From: Haematobia irritans
Taxonomy: Eukaryota > Arthropoda > Insecta > Diptera > Muscidae
Assembly: GCF_050003625.1 (NCBI RefSeq)
Contig: NC_134400.1
Span: forward strand, 193,655,726 to 193,719,725
Direction: 5' to 3'
Length of the DNA: 64,000 nucleotides
Made by a program: the position numbers and the translations under genes. Below, piece by piece: positions 24,079 through 36,662 of the stretch (position 1 is its first letter; each line of letters starts with the position of its first letter). The notes beneath the pieces are model-generated. The model was not told the DNA's origin, did no database searches, and worked only from the letters and a program-made list of their open reading frames with translations.

Positions 24079-24650
24079 ATAAGAAATAGAAATAAAATTT
24101 TGACAAAATTTTCTATAGAAATAAATTTTGACAAAATTTTCTATAGAAATAAAATTTTGAAAAAATTTTCTATAGAAATAAAATCTTGACAGAATTGTTT
24201 ATAGAAATAAAATTTTGACAAGATTTTCTATAGAAATAAAATTTTGACAAAAATTTTTATAGACGTAAAATATTAATAAAATTTTCTATGGAAATAAAAT
24301 TTTGACAAAATTTTTTATAGATATAAAAGTTTTGACAAAATTTTTTAAAGAAATAAAATTTTGACAAAATTTTCTATAGAAATAAAAATTGTTTGAAAAA
24401 TTTTATATAGAAAAAAAAATTGACAAAATTTTTTTAAAAGAAATAAAATTTTGACAAAATTTTCTATAGTAATAAAATGTTGACAAATTTTTTTTATAGA
24501 AATAAAATTTTGACAATATTTTCTGTAGAAATAAAATCTTGGCACAATTTTCCATACAAATAAAAGTTTGACAAAATTTTTTATTGAAATAATATTTTGA
24601 CAAAATATTCTATAGGAATGAAACGTTTAAAAAAATAAAATTTTTTTGTT
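24079..24650. repeat. 30-bp satellite array
   Basis: About eighteen AAATTTTGACAAAATTTTCT units, with several T-run expansions around 24440-24500. Confidence 0.85.
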
Positions 24651-25197
24651 TGGTATTTATTGAAATCCTCACTACTGATCTGGCATTGATAGCAAAGTAA
24701 CTGTCTCATCTCTATCTAAGGCCTTTACGCATTATTTGTATTGGCAATCATATTATGAACACTTCTTACAAGACGTTGCACCTTCTATTCCATTGGGCTA
24801 TTTATATTATCACCACTTCTGTGGTACAGGGTATAATAAGTTTGCATTTGTATGTAATGCCGCAGTAGTCATAGACCCATCTTTTGGTATACCGATCAGT
24901 TTAGAATTAAATTCTGAGTCGATTTAACGATGTCCGTCTGTCTGTCTGCTTGTTGATTTATTTTTGTGTGCAAAGTCCACCTCGCTGTTTAAGTCAGATT
25001 GTCCTCAAATTTGGCATAGGGTCTTTTTTGGCTCAAAGACGATCCATATTGATTTTGGAAAAAATCGGTTCAGATTTAGATATAGCCGCCATATATATTT
25101 TTCACCTATCTGAGCATAAATGACGTATTTATCAACCGATCTGCTTCCAATTTCGTATAATCGAATATTTTGTCAGTCTGATAAATTTTACAGAACA

Positions 25198-26271
25198 AAG
25201 GGTGATACGGTCAAAATTTGGTCGAGGGAAAACGCGTGTGAATCGGTGAAATCGTAAATTTAAAAAAATCAAATTAAATTGCTTTTTCAAGTTTAATTAG
25301 TATAAAATTCAGGAAAAATATTCAGTTAGGCTTTCGCTTTTCCAAATCCGTATTACCGGGCCTCACGCTTGACACCTGCCATCAGATTTTGTACAGCCAC
25401 CTTGTCCACCTTCTTCGCCGCAGGAAGCCAGTTTGCCTTGAACTGCTGCTCGTCCTTAGCAGTTTTTTGGTCTTCTTTACGTTCCGCTTGACAATAGCAC
25501 AGTGTTTCTCTATTGGGAGGAGCTCTGGCGTGTTGGGAGGGTTCTTGTCCTTGGGAACCACCTGCACGTTGTTGGCGGCGTACGACTCCATCTGCTACGT
25601 TTCCCCTTCCTTTTGCCGTATAAAACTCCTATCCCGGAAGCTGCTTGCAGTCGGCTTTGACGTAGGTTTCGTCGTCCATTACCACGCAGTCAAACTTCGT
25701 CAGCATCGTCGTGTACAGCCTCCGGGATCGCGGTTTGGCCGTCGTATTTTTTTTATCATCGCGATTTGGAGTCACTACCTTCTTGTAAGTCGATAGTCCG
25801 GCTCGTTTTTTGGCTCGATGCACGGTTGTAGACGATACACCCAGCTTATTTGCGGCATCTCGCAGAGAGAGGTTAGGGTTTCGCTTGAAACTAACGGCAA
25901 CTCTCTTTATCGTCTCAGCGACTTCCGGTTTTCGATTTCCCCCCGATCCAGACTTCCTGGCTGTCGACAAACGTTCCCCAAACACTTTAATTACATTTGT
26001 AACGGTTGATTTGGCAACTTTTAGCGATTTTGCCAGCTTTGCGTGCGAGTAGCTTGGATTTTCGCGATGCGCGAGCAAAATTTTGATACGCTGCTCTTCT
26101 TGCTTGGACGGCATTTTGACAACTGAAGAGTGAATTCCAAAATCAAAATTGGAGCAACATTCTACACACACACACACACCTTCAAAATGAGGGGTGTTCA
26201 GGTTTTTTAAATGCAAAATTGAAAGAAATACGTCAAATTTATATTGACCAAATTTTGACCGTATCACACTT
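25198..26271 (-). mobile_element. internally deleted Tc1/mariner-superfamily element
   Basis: The left end AAGGGTGATACGGTCAAAAT and the right end read inward, AAGTGTGATACGGTCAAAAT, are inverted repeats with one mismatch over these 20 bases. The right flank is TA; the left is CA, probably a mutated TA. The element encodes a transposase N-terminus and C-terminus with the middle missing, so it is non-autonomous. Confidence 0.85.
25335..26114 (-). pseudogene. Tc1/mariner transposase, middle deleted
   Basis: The true start is the Met of MPSKQEEQRIKILLAHREN at 26114; an upstream open stretch is not part of the protein. Two helix-turn-helix regions follow (HAKLAKSLKVAKSTVTNVIK and RDAANKLGVSSTTVHRAKKR), then the first catalytic Asp in CVVMDDETYVKADCKQLPG, then a stop. 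After a short remnant (EFYTAKGRGNVAD) the sequence jumps to VVPKDKNPPNTPELLPIEKH in another frame. The segment with the second catalytic Asp is lost, and a further shift precedes FKANWLPAAKKVDKVAVQN. The family is DNA-cutting IS630/Tc1/mariner; the exact subfamily is not assigned. Confidence 0.85.
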
Positions 26272-26752
26272 TATCAATCAAATCGGTTCAGATTCAGGTA
26301 TAGCTCCCATATATAGCTTTCGCCCGATTTACACTCCTATGGCTTCTGAGGCCAAAGGTTTACTCCGAGTTACGTGAAATTTTGTACAGGGACTAGAATT
26401 AACATTATATGTTATGCGTACCGAATTTGGTTGAAATCGGTTCAGATTTAGATATAGCTGCATAACACGCACTTATATGGTCCCAGATGTCACAATTTCC
26501 CTCCGATTTACTTGAAGTTTTGCACAGAGAGTACGACCAACACTCTTGCTACCTATGCCAAGTTTGGTCAAAGTCGGTGAAAGTTTAAAAAATTTTGTCC
26601 AGATCGGTTCATATTTAAATATTTGTATATGGGAGTATAAACGTGTACATATCTCCTAACAAATTTGATGGTGTTAAGATGTTGCTATACATAGTGGTGT
26701 AGGGTATAATATAGTCGGCCCCGCCAGACTTTAGACTTTTCTTACTTGTTAT

Positions 26753-27637
26753 TATTACAATTTTGTTGATATTTTTGTTCTTTTTTGGAAATTTTTAATA
26801 CAATTTATTACTGCCCAAATTATCTGCAACTGTCTATCTCTAAGACCATGCCTAGTATATAACGACAACTTGAGACATAATTTTTATAGTAAGTTTACAA
26901 TTGGTTGTCATATGACACAAAACTGCATTAAGAAATATTAAATTTTATCAAAACGTTTAATAAGTTGATAAGTTGTCAAAATATTTTACAATTATAATTT
27001 GAGGAAATGCCAGAAATAGTACGTCATGCATTGTGAACATTTTTATTGAGCTTTTGCAGTTCGATTGTTTTTTTTTTTTCAAAATTCAATTAAGAAATAA
27101 ATGGAAAATATTTTTAAAAATAAATAGGTGGCTGCTGCTCAATGAATTACAATTTTATTAACATTTTGTAATTTTTATTTGGATTATGTAATTTTGGATT
27201 GTTTTTTGTTTGGCTTGCTAGTAGATTTTATTTCATAATTCTAGACAATATGATTGCACTGACATAATTTAACAAGTGAGTTTAATTAAAATTACTGCCT
27301 AACTCTATGGCAATTGCATTTGAAATTGCCGTTAAAGACACTTTAGCTAAAATCGATTAAATAACATTATTATTCTGCCGCAATATGTTGTTCACCTTAT
27401 GGTTTGAAATTAATTTATTACAAACAATGGCATATATTATTTCATGATAAAAAATACGCCTAAATTCTTTGTTGCACTAGTCATACGCACAAGACAATTG
27501 ATGAAAAATCTACAATGGTATGAATTAGGCCTTTTGTAATTTGACACGAACTGCGAAAGAAACATATGTCTATTAACGCTTTAGAATTATTTGGACATGT
27601 GTCTTTTATAAAAAAAAGAAACCAAAGAAAAAACTGT
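26753..27637. other. intergenic, no gene recognised
   Basis: AT-rich sequence without repeat units of the classes above and without a supportable exon. Confidence 0.45.
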
Positions 27638-27715
27638 AAACAAGAGGTTTAGAAAATCGGCTGTGCCGAATCTCAAAATGCCATACACCGTTGACTATAT
27701 AGGTTGGATACACAG
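27638..27715 (+). mobile_element. truncated head of another INE-like element
   Basis: AACAAGAGGTTTAGAAAAT, the short hairpin TCGGCTGTGCCGA and CCATACACCGTTGACTATA have the layout of an INE head, but match none of A-D closely. Nothing downstream belongs to it. Confidence 0.5.
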
Positions 27716-28155
27716 CAAAAATTCCGTAGTTAAACTAACGCTAAATTTAGCTTATTTTTATTGCAAAAAATTATTTGTTTGAAATTAAATATTATAAGTT
27801 TTTGCGAAATTTTCCACAGCTTAACGAAATCTTACGTTTCTAAGCATGTCTCAAAAAGTTTGTGAACTAAACGTAGTTATAAAGTTCAATGATCGCACAC
27901 ATTAGTTCAATATGAACTAAAGCAAAAGAAAATTTTGGTATGATTCCAAAAAAATAGTAAGAACTGCTGTTGGTTAAAAGGGTAATGATTTGGAGGCAAT
28001 GATTTTTCTTCTTTAAATTTAGTTAATTTTTTCTTATATGGGAGGTTGTAATTTCGCGAACTGCAGTTGAAAACTACAACATGCTATTAACTTTTCCTGG
28101 TTTCAACAACACTTTGAGGAAATCTTAAAATGTGAAGTACAATTTATTTCAACCA
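27716..28155. other. intergenic, no gene recognised
   Basis: Contains short GAACTAA/TTAGTTC-type inverted motifs (27850-27920) that could be MITE debris. Nothing else is recognised. Confidence 0.4.
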
Positions 28156-28515
28156 CTGAAACCACTTAGAGAAGCTTTGAAACCCTCAGAAATGTCACCA
28201 GCATTACTGAGGTGGCATAATCCACCGTTGACAAAACTTTTTGGTGTTCGGTCGTAGCAGTTTTTCAACGGTGGATTATCCCACCTCAGTAATGCTGGTG
28301 ACATTTCTGAGGGTTTCAAAGCTTCTCTAAGTGGTTTCACTGCAATGTGGAACGCCGTTCGGCCTCGGCTATAAAAAGGAAGTCCCTTGTCATTGAGTTT
28401 AACATGGAATCGGGCAGCACTCAGCGATAAGAGAGAAGTTCACCACTGAGGTATCACAATGGACTGAATAGTCCAAGTGAGCCTGATACATCAGACTGCC
28501 ACCTAACCTAATTTA
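28156..28515 (+). mobile_element. fold-back SINE copy
   Basis: The right part, from TTTTTCAACGGTGGATTATC to CACCTAACCTAATTTAACC, is the body and tail of the SINE at 19673. Its tRNA-like head is replaced by an inverted copy of the body's own first 80-85 bp: TCAGAAATGTCACCAGCATT on the left pairs with AATGCTGGTGACATTTCTGA on the right. About 22 bases (GTGTTCGGTCGTAG) form the loop. The A and B boxes are gone, so it should be transcriptionally dead. Confidence 0.85.
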
Positions 28516-30560
28516 ACCTTTGTCAAAATATTATTCCAATTTTGTATTCTTATAAAGAATTTTTTTTTTTCAAAATGTATTCTTACAGAAATTTCGTCAA
28601 AACTGTATTTCTATAGAAAATTTGTCAAAGTAGACAATTTTGTCAAAATTTTATTCCTATAGAAAATTTTGTTAAAATTTAATTCTTACAGCAAATTTTG
28701 TCAAAATTATAATCCTAGGAAAAATGTTGTCAAAATTATATTCCTCGGAAAATTGTTTCCAAGATTTTAGTCCTATAGAAAAATTTGTCAAAATTTTATT
28801 CCTATAGAAAATGTTGTCAAAATTTTATTCCTATGGAAGATTTTATAAAATTTTATTTTTTATAAAAGATTTTGTCAAAATTTTATTCCTATTGTCTATT
28901 TTTTCCAAATGTATTTCTCTAGGAAACTTTGTCAAAATATTATTCCAAATTTTTAATCCTATAAAGAAATTTTTTCAAAATTTATTCCTACAGAAATTTC
29001 GTCAAAATTGTATTTTCTAAAGAAATTTGTCAACATTTTATTCCAATAGAAAATTTTATTCTTAGAAAAAATTTTGTCAAAATTATATTCCTAGGAAAAA
29101 TGTTGTCAAAATTATATTCCTCGGAAAATTGTTTCCAAGATTTTAGTCCTATAGAAAAATTTGTCAAAATTTTATTCCTATAGAAAATTTTGTCAAAATT
29201 TTATTCCTATGGAAAATTTTATAAAATTTTATTTTTTATAAAAGATTTTGTCAAAATATTATTCCTATTGTCTATTTTTTTCCAAATGTATTTCTCTAGA
29301 AAACTTTGTCAAAATATTATTCCAAATTTTTAATCCTATAAAGAAATTTTTTCAAAATTTATTCCTACAGAAATTTCGTCAAAATTGTATTTTCTAAAGA
29401 AATTTGTCAACATTTTATTCCAATAGAAAATTTTATTCTTAGAAAAAATTTTGTCAAAATTATATTCCTAGGAAAAATGTTGTCAAAATTATATTCCTCG
29501 GAAAATTGTTTCCAAGATTTTAGTCCTATAGAAAATTTTGTCAAAATTCAATTCCTGTAGAAAATTTTGTCAAAATTTTATTCCTATGGAAAATTTTGTA
29601 ATTTTTTTTTAAATAAAAATTTTGTCAAAATTTTATTCCTATTGTCTATTTTTTCCATATGTATTTCTCTAGAAAACTTTGTCAAAATATTATTCCAAAT
29701 TTTTAATCCTATAAAGAAATTTTTTCAAAATTTATTCCTACAGAAATTTCGTCAAAATTGTATTTTCTATAGAAATTTGTCAAAATTTTATTCCTATAGA
29801 AAATTTTGTCAAAACTTTATTCTTAGAGAAAATTTTGTCAAAATTATATTTCTAGGAAAAATGTTGTCAAAATTATATTCCTCGGAAAACTGTTTCCAAG
29901 ATTTTAGTCCTATAGAAAATTTTGTCAAAATTTTATTCCTATAGAAAATTTTGTCAAAATTTTATTCTTAGAGAAAATTTTGTCAAAATTTTATTCCTTA
30001 TATATTATTATTTTATATTTTTGTCAAAATTTTATTCCTATGGAAAATTTTGTAAAATTTTAATTTTTATAAAAAATTTTGTCAACATTTTATTCCTATT
30101 GTCTATTTTTTTTCCAAATTTATTTCTCTAGAAAACTTTGTCAAAATATTATTCCAAATTTTTATTCCTATAAAGAAATTTTTTCAAAATTTATTCCTAC
30201 AGAATTTTCGTCAAAATTGTATTTTCTATATAAATGTGTCAAAATTTTATTCCTATAGAAAATTTTGTCAAAATTATATTCCTAGAAAGACTGCTGTCAA
30301 GATTTTAGTCCTATATAAAATTTTGGCAAAATTTTATTGCTATGGAAAATTTTGTCAATATTTTATTTCTATAAAAAATGTTGTAAAAATGTTATCCCTA
30401 TAAAATATTTGGTCAAAATTTTATTTCCATAAAATATTTTGTCCAAATTTTATTTCTATAAAAAAATTTTCAAAATTTTATTCCTATTGTCTATTTTGTC
30501 AAAATTTTATTCCTATAAAAAATTTTGTCAATATTTTTTTTTTTTAGAGAAAATGTTGCC
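28516..30560. repeat. 30-bp satellite array with ~375-bp higher-order repeat
   Basis: Units read TTTTGTCAAAATTTTATTCC. The marker CCTATTGTCTATTTTTTCC recurs, with ATTGTCTATT at 28891, 29267, 29641, 30098 and 30486. The spacings are 376, 374, 457 and 388 bp, each block carrying the same ordered variants (CTCGGAAAA, CCTAGGAAAAATG, TTTCGTCAAAATTG). Confidence 0.85.
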
Positions 30561-31324
30561 AACCTGTGTCGTCTTTCCAGAGTACGCTAGGTTGACTTAG
30601 CATTTTTTGATGGAATTCGTTGTTTATTCTTCGCATTGATGTGAATTGCATCCTGTAAAAAGTTCGAATTTATTGGACACTTCTATCAACAGTTTTTAAA
30701 GTTTACAAACCAAAAAGGGCAAAAACTTTGTTCGGTATAAAGTGGTCTAAGTCATTTTAAGCCATGTTCCATTATCACTATTTTGAATTCCTATATGCTA
30801 AAAAAAATTTACATTCAATATGATTTTAAGACCGAAAAAAGTGAATTTATATCGTATACGGTTGTTGAGAAATTAAAAAAACTTTGAACTTGTTTCCTGT
30901 AAAATTCCTTTTTTAAACTTAGCGGGTTTTGGAATGGAAACATCGATGTTATTTCTAGACAAAATTTTGTCAATTTTTGGTGTAAAATATATGGGTATTC
31001 TAGACATATAGCCCTCATTGATATATTTAAATCTGAACCGATTTCGATCAAATTTGGAACACATTGCTAAAATATTAAATGTACTCTTTGTGCACATCTT
31101 CAAAATTTTCGGAGTGAAATTTTGTCCTCCGTGCTCATATGAATCTAAATCGGGCGAAAGATGTATATGAGAACTATATCTAAATCTCACACTTGACAAT
31201 ACTATTAATTGTACTCTTTTATGAAAAATGTTTTTCCTAATTTCCACGAAAACCACATCGTTCAAACGAATAAAAATATATTTGGTGCTCTAAGAAGTTA
31301 AATTTCCTTCAAAATTAGTTCATT
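30561..31324. other. intergenic with degenerate INE-C fragment
   Basis: About 31010-31200 contains AAATCTGAACCGATTTCGAT and CTAAATCGGGCGAAAGATGT, an old C- or D-type monomer. The rest is unassigned AT-rich sequence. Confidence 0.5.
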
Positions 31325-32231
31325 ATACCCCGTGCCACACTGTGGAACAGGGTATTATAAGTTAGTGTATATGTTTCCAACACCCTGAAGGAGGCTAGAT
31401 AGACACATGGTGCATTTGGCAATAATGCTCAGGGTGGGTCCCTAGCCATGTCCGTCCGTCTGTCTGTGAACACATTTTTGTGATCAAAGTGTAGGTCGCA
31501 GTTTAAGTCCAATCGACTTCAAATTTGGCACAGGTATGTGTTTTGGCTCAGAATAGAACCCTATTGATTTTGGAAGAAATCGGTTCAGATTTAGATATAG
31601 CTCCCATATATGTATTTCATCCGATATGGACTTATATTGCCCCAGAAGCCAGAGTTTTACCCACATTAGCTTGAAATTTTCCACAAACATAACACTTGGT
31701 CGTATAGTTAAGTGGGCAAAATTGTATAGATATCGGTTCAGATTTAGATGTAGCTCCCATATAAATCGTTCGCCCGATATGGACTTATATGGTCCCAGAA
31801 GCCAGAGTTTTACCCAAATTTGCTTGATATTTTGCACGAGGAGAACAATAAGTACTATAGTCAGGTGTGCCAAATTGGATTGAAATCGGTTCAGATTGAG
31901 ATATAGCTCTCATATATATCTTTCGCCCGATATAGACTTATATTGCCCCAGAATCCAGAGTTTTACCCTAATTTGCTTAAAATTTTGCACAAGAAGAACA
32001 ATTACTACAATAGTCAAGTGTGCCAAATTGTATTGAAATCGGTTTAGATTTAGATATAGCTCCCATATATCTTTCGCCCGATATGCACTTATATGGACCC
32101 AGAAGCCAGAGTTTTACCCAGATTAGCTTGGAATTTTCCACAAACATAACACTTGGTCGTATAGTTAAGTGGGCAAAATTGTATAGATATCGGTTCAGAT
32201 TTAGATATAGCTCCCATATATATCGTTCACG

Positions 32232-35200
32232 CACAGAAAAAACATGTTTGGACATGGTTGCCGCATCCATTTAATGCTTATTTAGAGTACGTAATTGCCC
32301 CGAAAACCATGTATTTTGTCTTTGTAAAAATAATTTTCGAGCGGAGAAAAATATATGTTGGCAATAAGCATTTAAATGGTTCTCAAATGCCGCAATCATG
32401 TTTTATTATTTAAATGATAGAATTTGAGACCATTATATGGTCAGGAAAATCATGTACCTGACCATTCAATTTTTTTTAATTTTTGCAGGGAAAAAAGTAT
32501 TTTTATAGTTTACGTATAGACATGTCTACAACCATTACATGGCTATAAAGACCATGTACATTGTTTTCGTGACCATTTAATTTTTTAATTTTTTTGCAGC
32601 GACAAGAATTTTATAAAAACATTGAGCAGGTACACACGATTTTCATTTTCGTGCGTCAGTCGTGTGTTGATTGTTTCTTGGAATGGACGGAGAATACGGA
32701 ATTATTGTGTTTTGTGTTAATTTATTTATTCAGAAATGGCACGTGGTTTTATGTGAATACAAAACAAGTATATAAAGCAGTAAATTCGGCCGGGCCGAAT
32801 TTTAAATACCCACCACCATGAATCAAGTATAATAGTTTACTATGAAAACTCTTCGTCGTAGTGGGTTACTTGATAATATATAGAATTGTAGGGGGTTTCA
32901 TGACAAATCTTCTCCCAAACGAGCCAGCTCCCGAAGACAAACTTTAAAGATTCTACCTATGAAGGCCAGATAAGATTCTGGATTTATGAGAACCAATTTT
33001 GTTTGAGTTTTAGAGAAAATATAAACATATCGTGTATTTGTTGAAATTACGCCTTGACTTAAAATCTTAAATCTGTAGATTTTTCCGCATTTATTTAAAT
33101 ACGATGAGTAAAATCTGGAACTTTTACTTTCAGTTTGAAGCAATTTTCATGATCAGTGCGCCTGCTATACCCTGAAAGAAGTGTTTTCTATTTTGAGAAA
33201 CGTAATTTTAGACAAGCAAAGTTTTTTTGACACAAATTTTAGAGACAATCGTTGAATAAACGAAAACACTTTATAAGAAAAAGAAATTTCGTTTGTCTAA
33301 AATTTTATTATAGATTACTAATTTCCAGCAAATCGGATAAAAACTACGGATTCTAGAAGCCCAAGAAATAAAGCCGGGAGATCGGTGTATATGGGGGCTA
33401 TACCAAAACATGAACCGATAGGCACCATTTGCTACTCACATATTTGTGATCTTAAAATACCTCCAGATTTTCAATTTCAAACAAATCGTCCAGAAAATAT
33501 AGTCTCTAGACGCCCAAGAAGTAAAAATCGAGAGATCAGTCTATATGGGGGTTATACGAAAAAATGGACCGATATACCTCAATTTCGGCACTCTTATTTG
33601 TGGTCTAAAAATCCCTCTAGATTTCGAATTTCAGGCATATCATGTAATAAATACAGTTTATTGTAGCTCAAGAATTTCAGGCAAAGCGGATGTTAAATAT
33701 AGTTTATAGAAGCCCAAGAAGCAAAATGGGAGATCGGTCTATATGGGGTCTATACCAAAAAATGGACAGATGGGCACCATTTTCGGCACACCTTTTTATG
33801 GTCCCAAAAGAACTCTACATTTTCAATTTCAGGAAAATCGGATGGAAAATATAATTTCTAGAAGCCCAAGAAGCTAAATTGGGAAATCAGTCTCTATGGG
33901 GGCTATATCAAAACATGGACCGATGAGCACCATTTTCGGCACACCTTTTTATGGTCTTCAAATACCTCTAGATTTCCAATTTCAGGCAAATCGGATGGTA
34001 AATATAGTTTCTAGAAGCCCTAAAAGCAAAATCGGGATATCGGCCTATATGGGGGCTATACAAAAACATGGACCGATGAGAACCATTTTCGGCACACCTT
34101 TTTATGGTCCTCAAATACCTCTATATTTTCAATTTCAGGCAAATTGGATAAAAACTACGGTTTTTATAGGCCCAAGACTCCAAATCGGGAGGTTGGTTTA
34201 TATGGGGGCTATATCTAAACATGGACCTATGCGGACCATTTTCGACACACCTCTTTATGGTCCCAAAATACCTTTAGATTTCCAATTTCATACAAATCGG
34301 ATAGAAAATACTGTTTCTAAAGGCGTAAGAAGCAAAATCGGGAGATCGGTCTATATAGGGGCTATACCAAAACATGGACCGATATGGACCATTTGCAACA
34401 CACCTCTTTATAGTCCCACAGTACCTCTAGATTTCCAATTTCAGGCAAATCGGATGGTAAATATAGTTTCTAGACGCCCAAGAAGCAAAATCGGGAGATC
34501 GGCCTATATGGGGGCTATATCAAAACATGGACCGATACGAACGATTTTCGACACACCTCCTTATGGTCCTAAAATACCACTGGATTTTCAATTTCAGACA
34601 AATCGGATAGAAAATACTGTTTCTAGACGCCTAAGAAGCAAAATCGGGAGATCGGTCTATATGGGGGCTATACTAAAACATGGACCGATACGGACCATTT
34701 GCGACACACCACTTTATGGTCCCAAAATACCTTTAGATTTCCAATTTCAGGCAAATCTGGTAAAAACTACGGTTTTTATAGGCCCAAGACCCCAAATCGG
34801 GAGGACGGTTTAAATGGGGACTATATCAAAACTTGGACCGATATAGCCCATCTTCGAACTTGGCCTGCCTGCAAACAAAAAACTAATCTGTGCCAAATTT
34901 TGGGACGATAGTGCCATTAGTGCAGACTGTAGCGTGATTACAACAGACAGACAGACAGACAGACAGACGGACAGACGGACATGCTTATATCGTCTTAGAA
35001 TTTCTCCCTGATCAAGAATATATATACTTTATATAGTCGGAAATCGATATTTCGATGCGTTACAAACGGAATGACAAACTTATTATACCCCCGTCACCAT
35101 TTTATGGTGGTGGGTATAAAAAGAAAGTGTAATTAAAAAAATGTACCTGGTTTTTGTTCTGCATTTTGATATATGGTATAATTTATTTTTATTTGCAGTT

Positions 35201-35285
35201 ACATGATGTCTGCGTTTGTACATTTGATGGGCACGAAGTAAATATGGAATGATTACTTATTGAAATAAATATGGAATGATTACAG
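32232..35285. mobile_element. unidentified insertion within INE-C1, itself carrying INE-B1
   Basis: The foreign DNA begins near CACAGAAAAAACATGTTTGG and ends near GGAATGATTACAG. It consists of about 530 bp left and about 165 bp right of a complete INE-B. The left part has loose repeats around ACCATGTACA and ACCATTCAATTTTTTTTAAT. The terminal CACAGAAAAAA resembles MITE ends in this window, but no matching right end is seen. The type is undetermined. Confidence 0.5.
32764..35120 (+). mobile_element. INE subfamily B (copy B1)
   Basis: Head ACAAGTATATAAAGCAG with the perfect hairpin AATTCGGCCGGGCCGAATT, then CCCACCACCATGAATCAAG. Ten or more 153-bp monomers carry TATATGGGGGCTATATCAAA, CATGGACCGAT and CTAGATTTCCAATTTCAGGC; ATGGGGGCTAT starts at 33896 and 34049. 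The end is GACAGACAGACAGACAGACG, CAAGAATATATATACTTTAT and tail ACCATTTTATGGTGGTGGG. An open frame of 305 codons (33896-34813) follows the monomer period and is not supported as a gene. Confidence 0.82.
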
Positions 35286-36662
35286 ATTAAGATATAGCTC
35301 TCATATATATCTTTCGCCCGATATAGACTTATATGGCCCCAGAAGCCAGAGTTTTAGCCCATTTTGGTTAAAATTTTGCACTAGGAGTACAATTAGTAGT
35401 GTAGTCAAGTGTGCTAAATTTTATTAAAATCGGTTCAGATTTAGATATAGCTCCCATATATAGCTTTCACCCGATTTGCACTCATTTGACCACAGATGCC
35501 CCTTTCTTACTCCGATTTAGTTGAAATTTTGCACAGGGAGTAGAATTAGCATTGTAGCTATGCGTGCCAAATTTGGTTGCAATCGGTTCAGATTTAGATA
35601 TATCTCCCATATATAGCTTTTGCCCGATTTACACTCATATGACCACAGAGGCCAATTTTTTGCTCCGATTTAGTTGAAATTTTGCACAGGGAGTAGAATT
35701 AGCATTGTAGCTATGCGTGCCAAATTTGGTTGAAATCGGTTCAGATTTATATATAGCTCCCATATATAGCTTTCGCCCGATTTACACTCATATGACCACA
35801 GAGGCCAATTTTTTGCTCCGATTTAGTTGAAATTTTGCACAAGAAGTATAATTAGCATTGTAGCTGTGCGTGCCAAATTTGGTTGAAATCGGTTCAGATT
35901 TAGATATATCTCCCATATATAGCTTTCGTCCGATTTCCACTCATTTGCCCACAGAGGCCCCTTTTTTACTCCGATTTAGTTGAAATTTTGCACAGGGAGT
36001 AGAATTAGCATTATAGCTAGGCGTGCTAAATTTGGTTGAAATCGGTTCAGATTTAAATATATCTCCTATTTATAGCTTTCGCCCGATTTACATTCATTTG
36101 ACCACAGATGCCAATTTGTAACTCCGATTTAGTTGAAATTTTGCACAGGGAGTAGAATTAGCATTATAGCTATGCGTGCCAAATTTGGTTGAAATCGGTT
36201 CAGATTTAGATATAGCTCCCATATATATGTTTTTCTGATTTCAACAAAACTGGACAAAATACCAACATTTTCCTTGTAGAATCGCCATTGTTTAGTCGAA
36301 AAGTTGTAAAAATGACTCTAAATTTCCTAAACTTCTAATACATATATATCGACCGATAGATCATAAATAAACTTTTGCGAAGTTTCCTTAAAATTGCTTC
36401 AGATTTAAATGTTTCCCATATTTTGTGTTCCACCCTAGTGTATTGCCGACTTAAATTTTGAGTCTATAGATTTTGTAGAAGTCTATCAAATTCTGTCCAG
36501 ATCGAGTGATATTTAAATGTATGCATTTGGGACAAACCTTTATATACAGCCCCCAACACATTTGACGGATGCGATATGGTATCGAAAATTTTGATCTACA
36601 AAGTGGTGCAGGGTATAATATAGTCGGCCACGCCCGACTTTAGACTTTTCTTACTAGTTTTA

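Larger units (their letters stand above)
24800..26752 (-). mobile_element. INE subfamily C (copy C2), interrupted by a Tc1/mariner element
   Basis: Reading on the minus strand: head AACAAGTAAGAAAAGTCTAA with hairpin AGTCTGGCGGGGCCGACT, 153-bp type monomers (CATATATAGCTTTCGCCCGA on the plus strand), ACAGACAGACGGACATC (GTCY) and the tail ACCCTGTACCACAGAAGTGG. A 1.07-kb transposon interrupts the monomer block at 25198-26271. Confidence 0.78.
31325..36662 (-). mobile_element. INE subfamily C (copy C1), split by a nested insertion
   Basis: The plus-strand left edge is the reversed tail (TACCCCGTGCCACACTGTGG, AACAGGGTATTATAAG) followed by CCGTCCGTCTGTCTGTG. Monomers run to about 32231 and resume at about 35286. 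In the right part AATCGGTTCAGATTTA starts at 35581, 35734 and 35887, exactly 153 bp apart. The right edge is the reversed head (AGTCGGCCACGCCCGACT, TTTAGACTTTTCTTACTAG). The intervening 3.05 kb is foreign. Confidence 0.8.

Noticed and set aside
26115..26267. Longer N-terminus for the 25.2-26.3 kb transposase
   Set aside because: The upstream codons lie in the terminal repeat and an (ACAC)n tract. The family-like protein starts at MPSKQEEQ.
30873..31265. 130-codon open frame on the minus strand
   Set aside because: Overlaps degenerate INE-C sequence and shows no domain, splice site or composition of a real protein.
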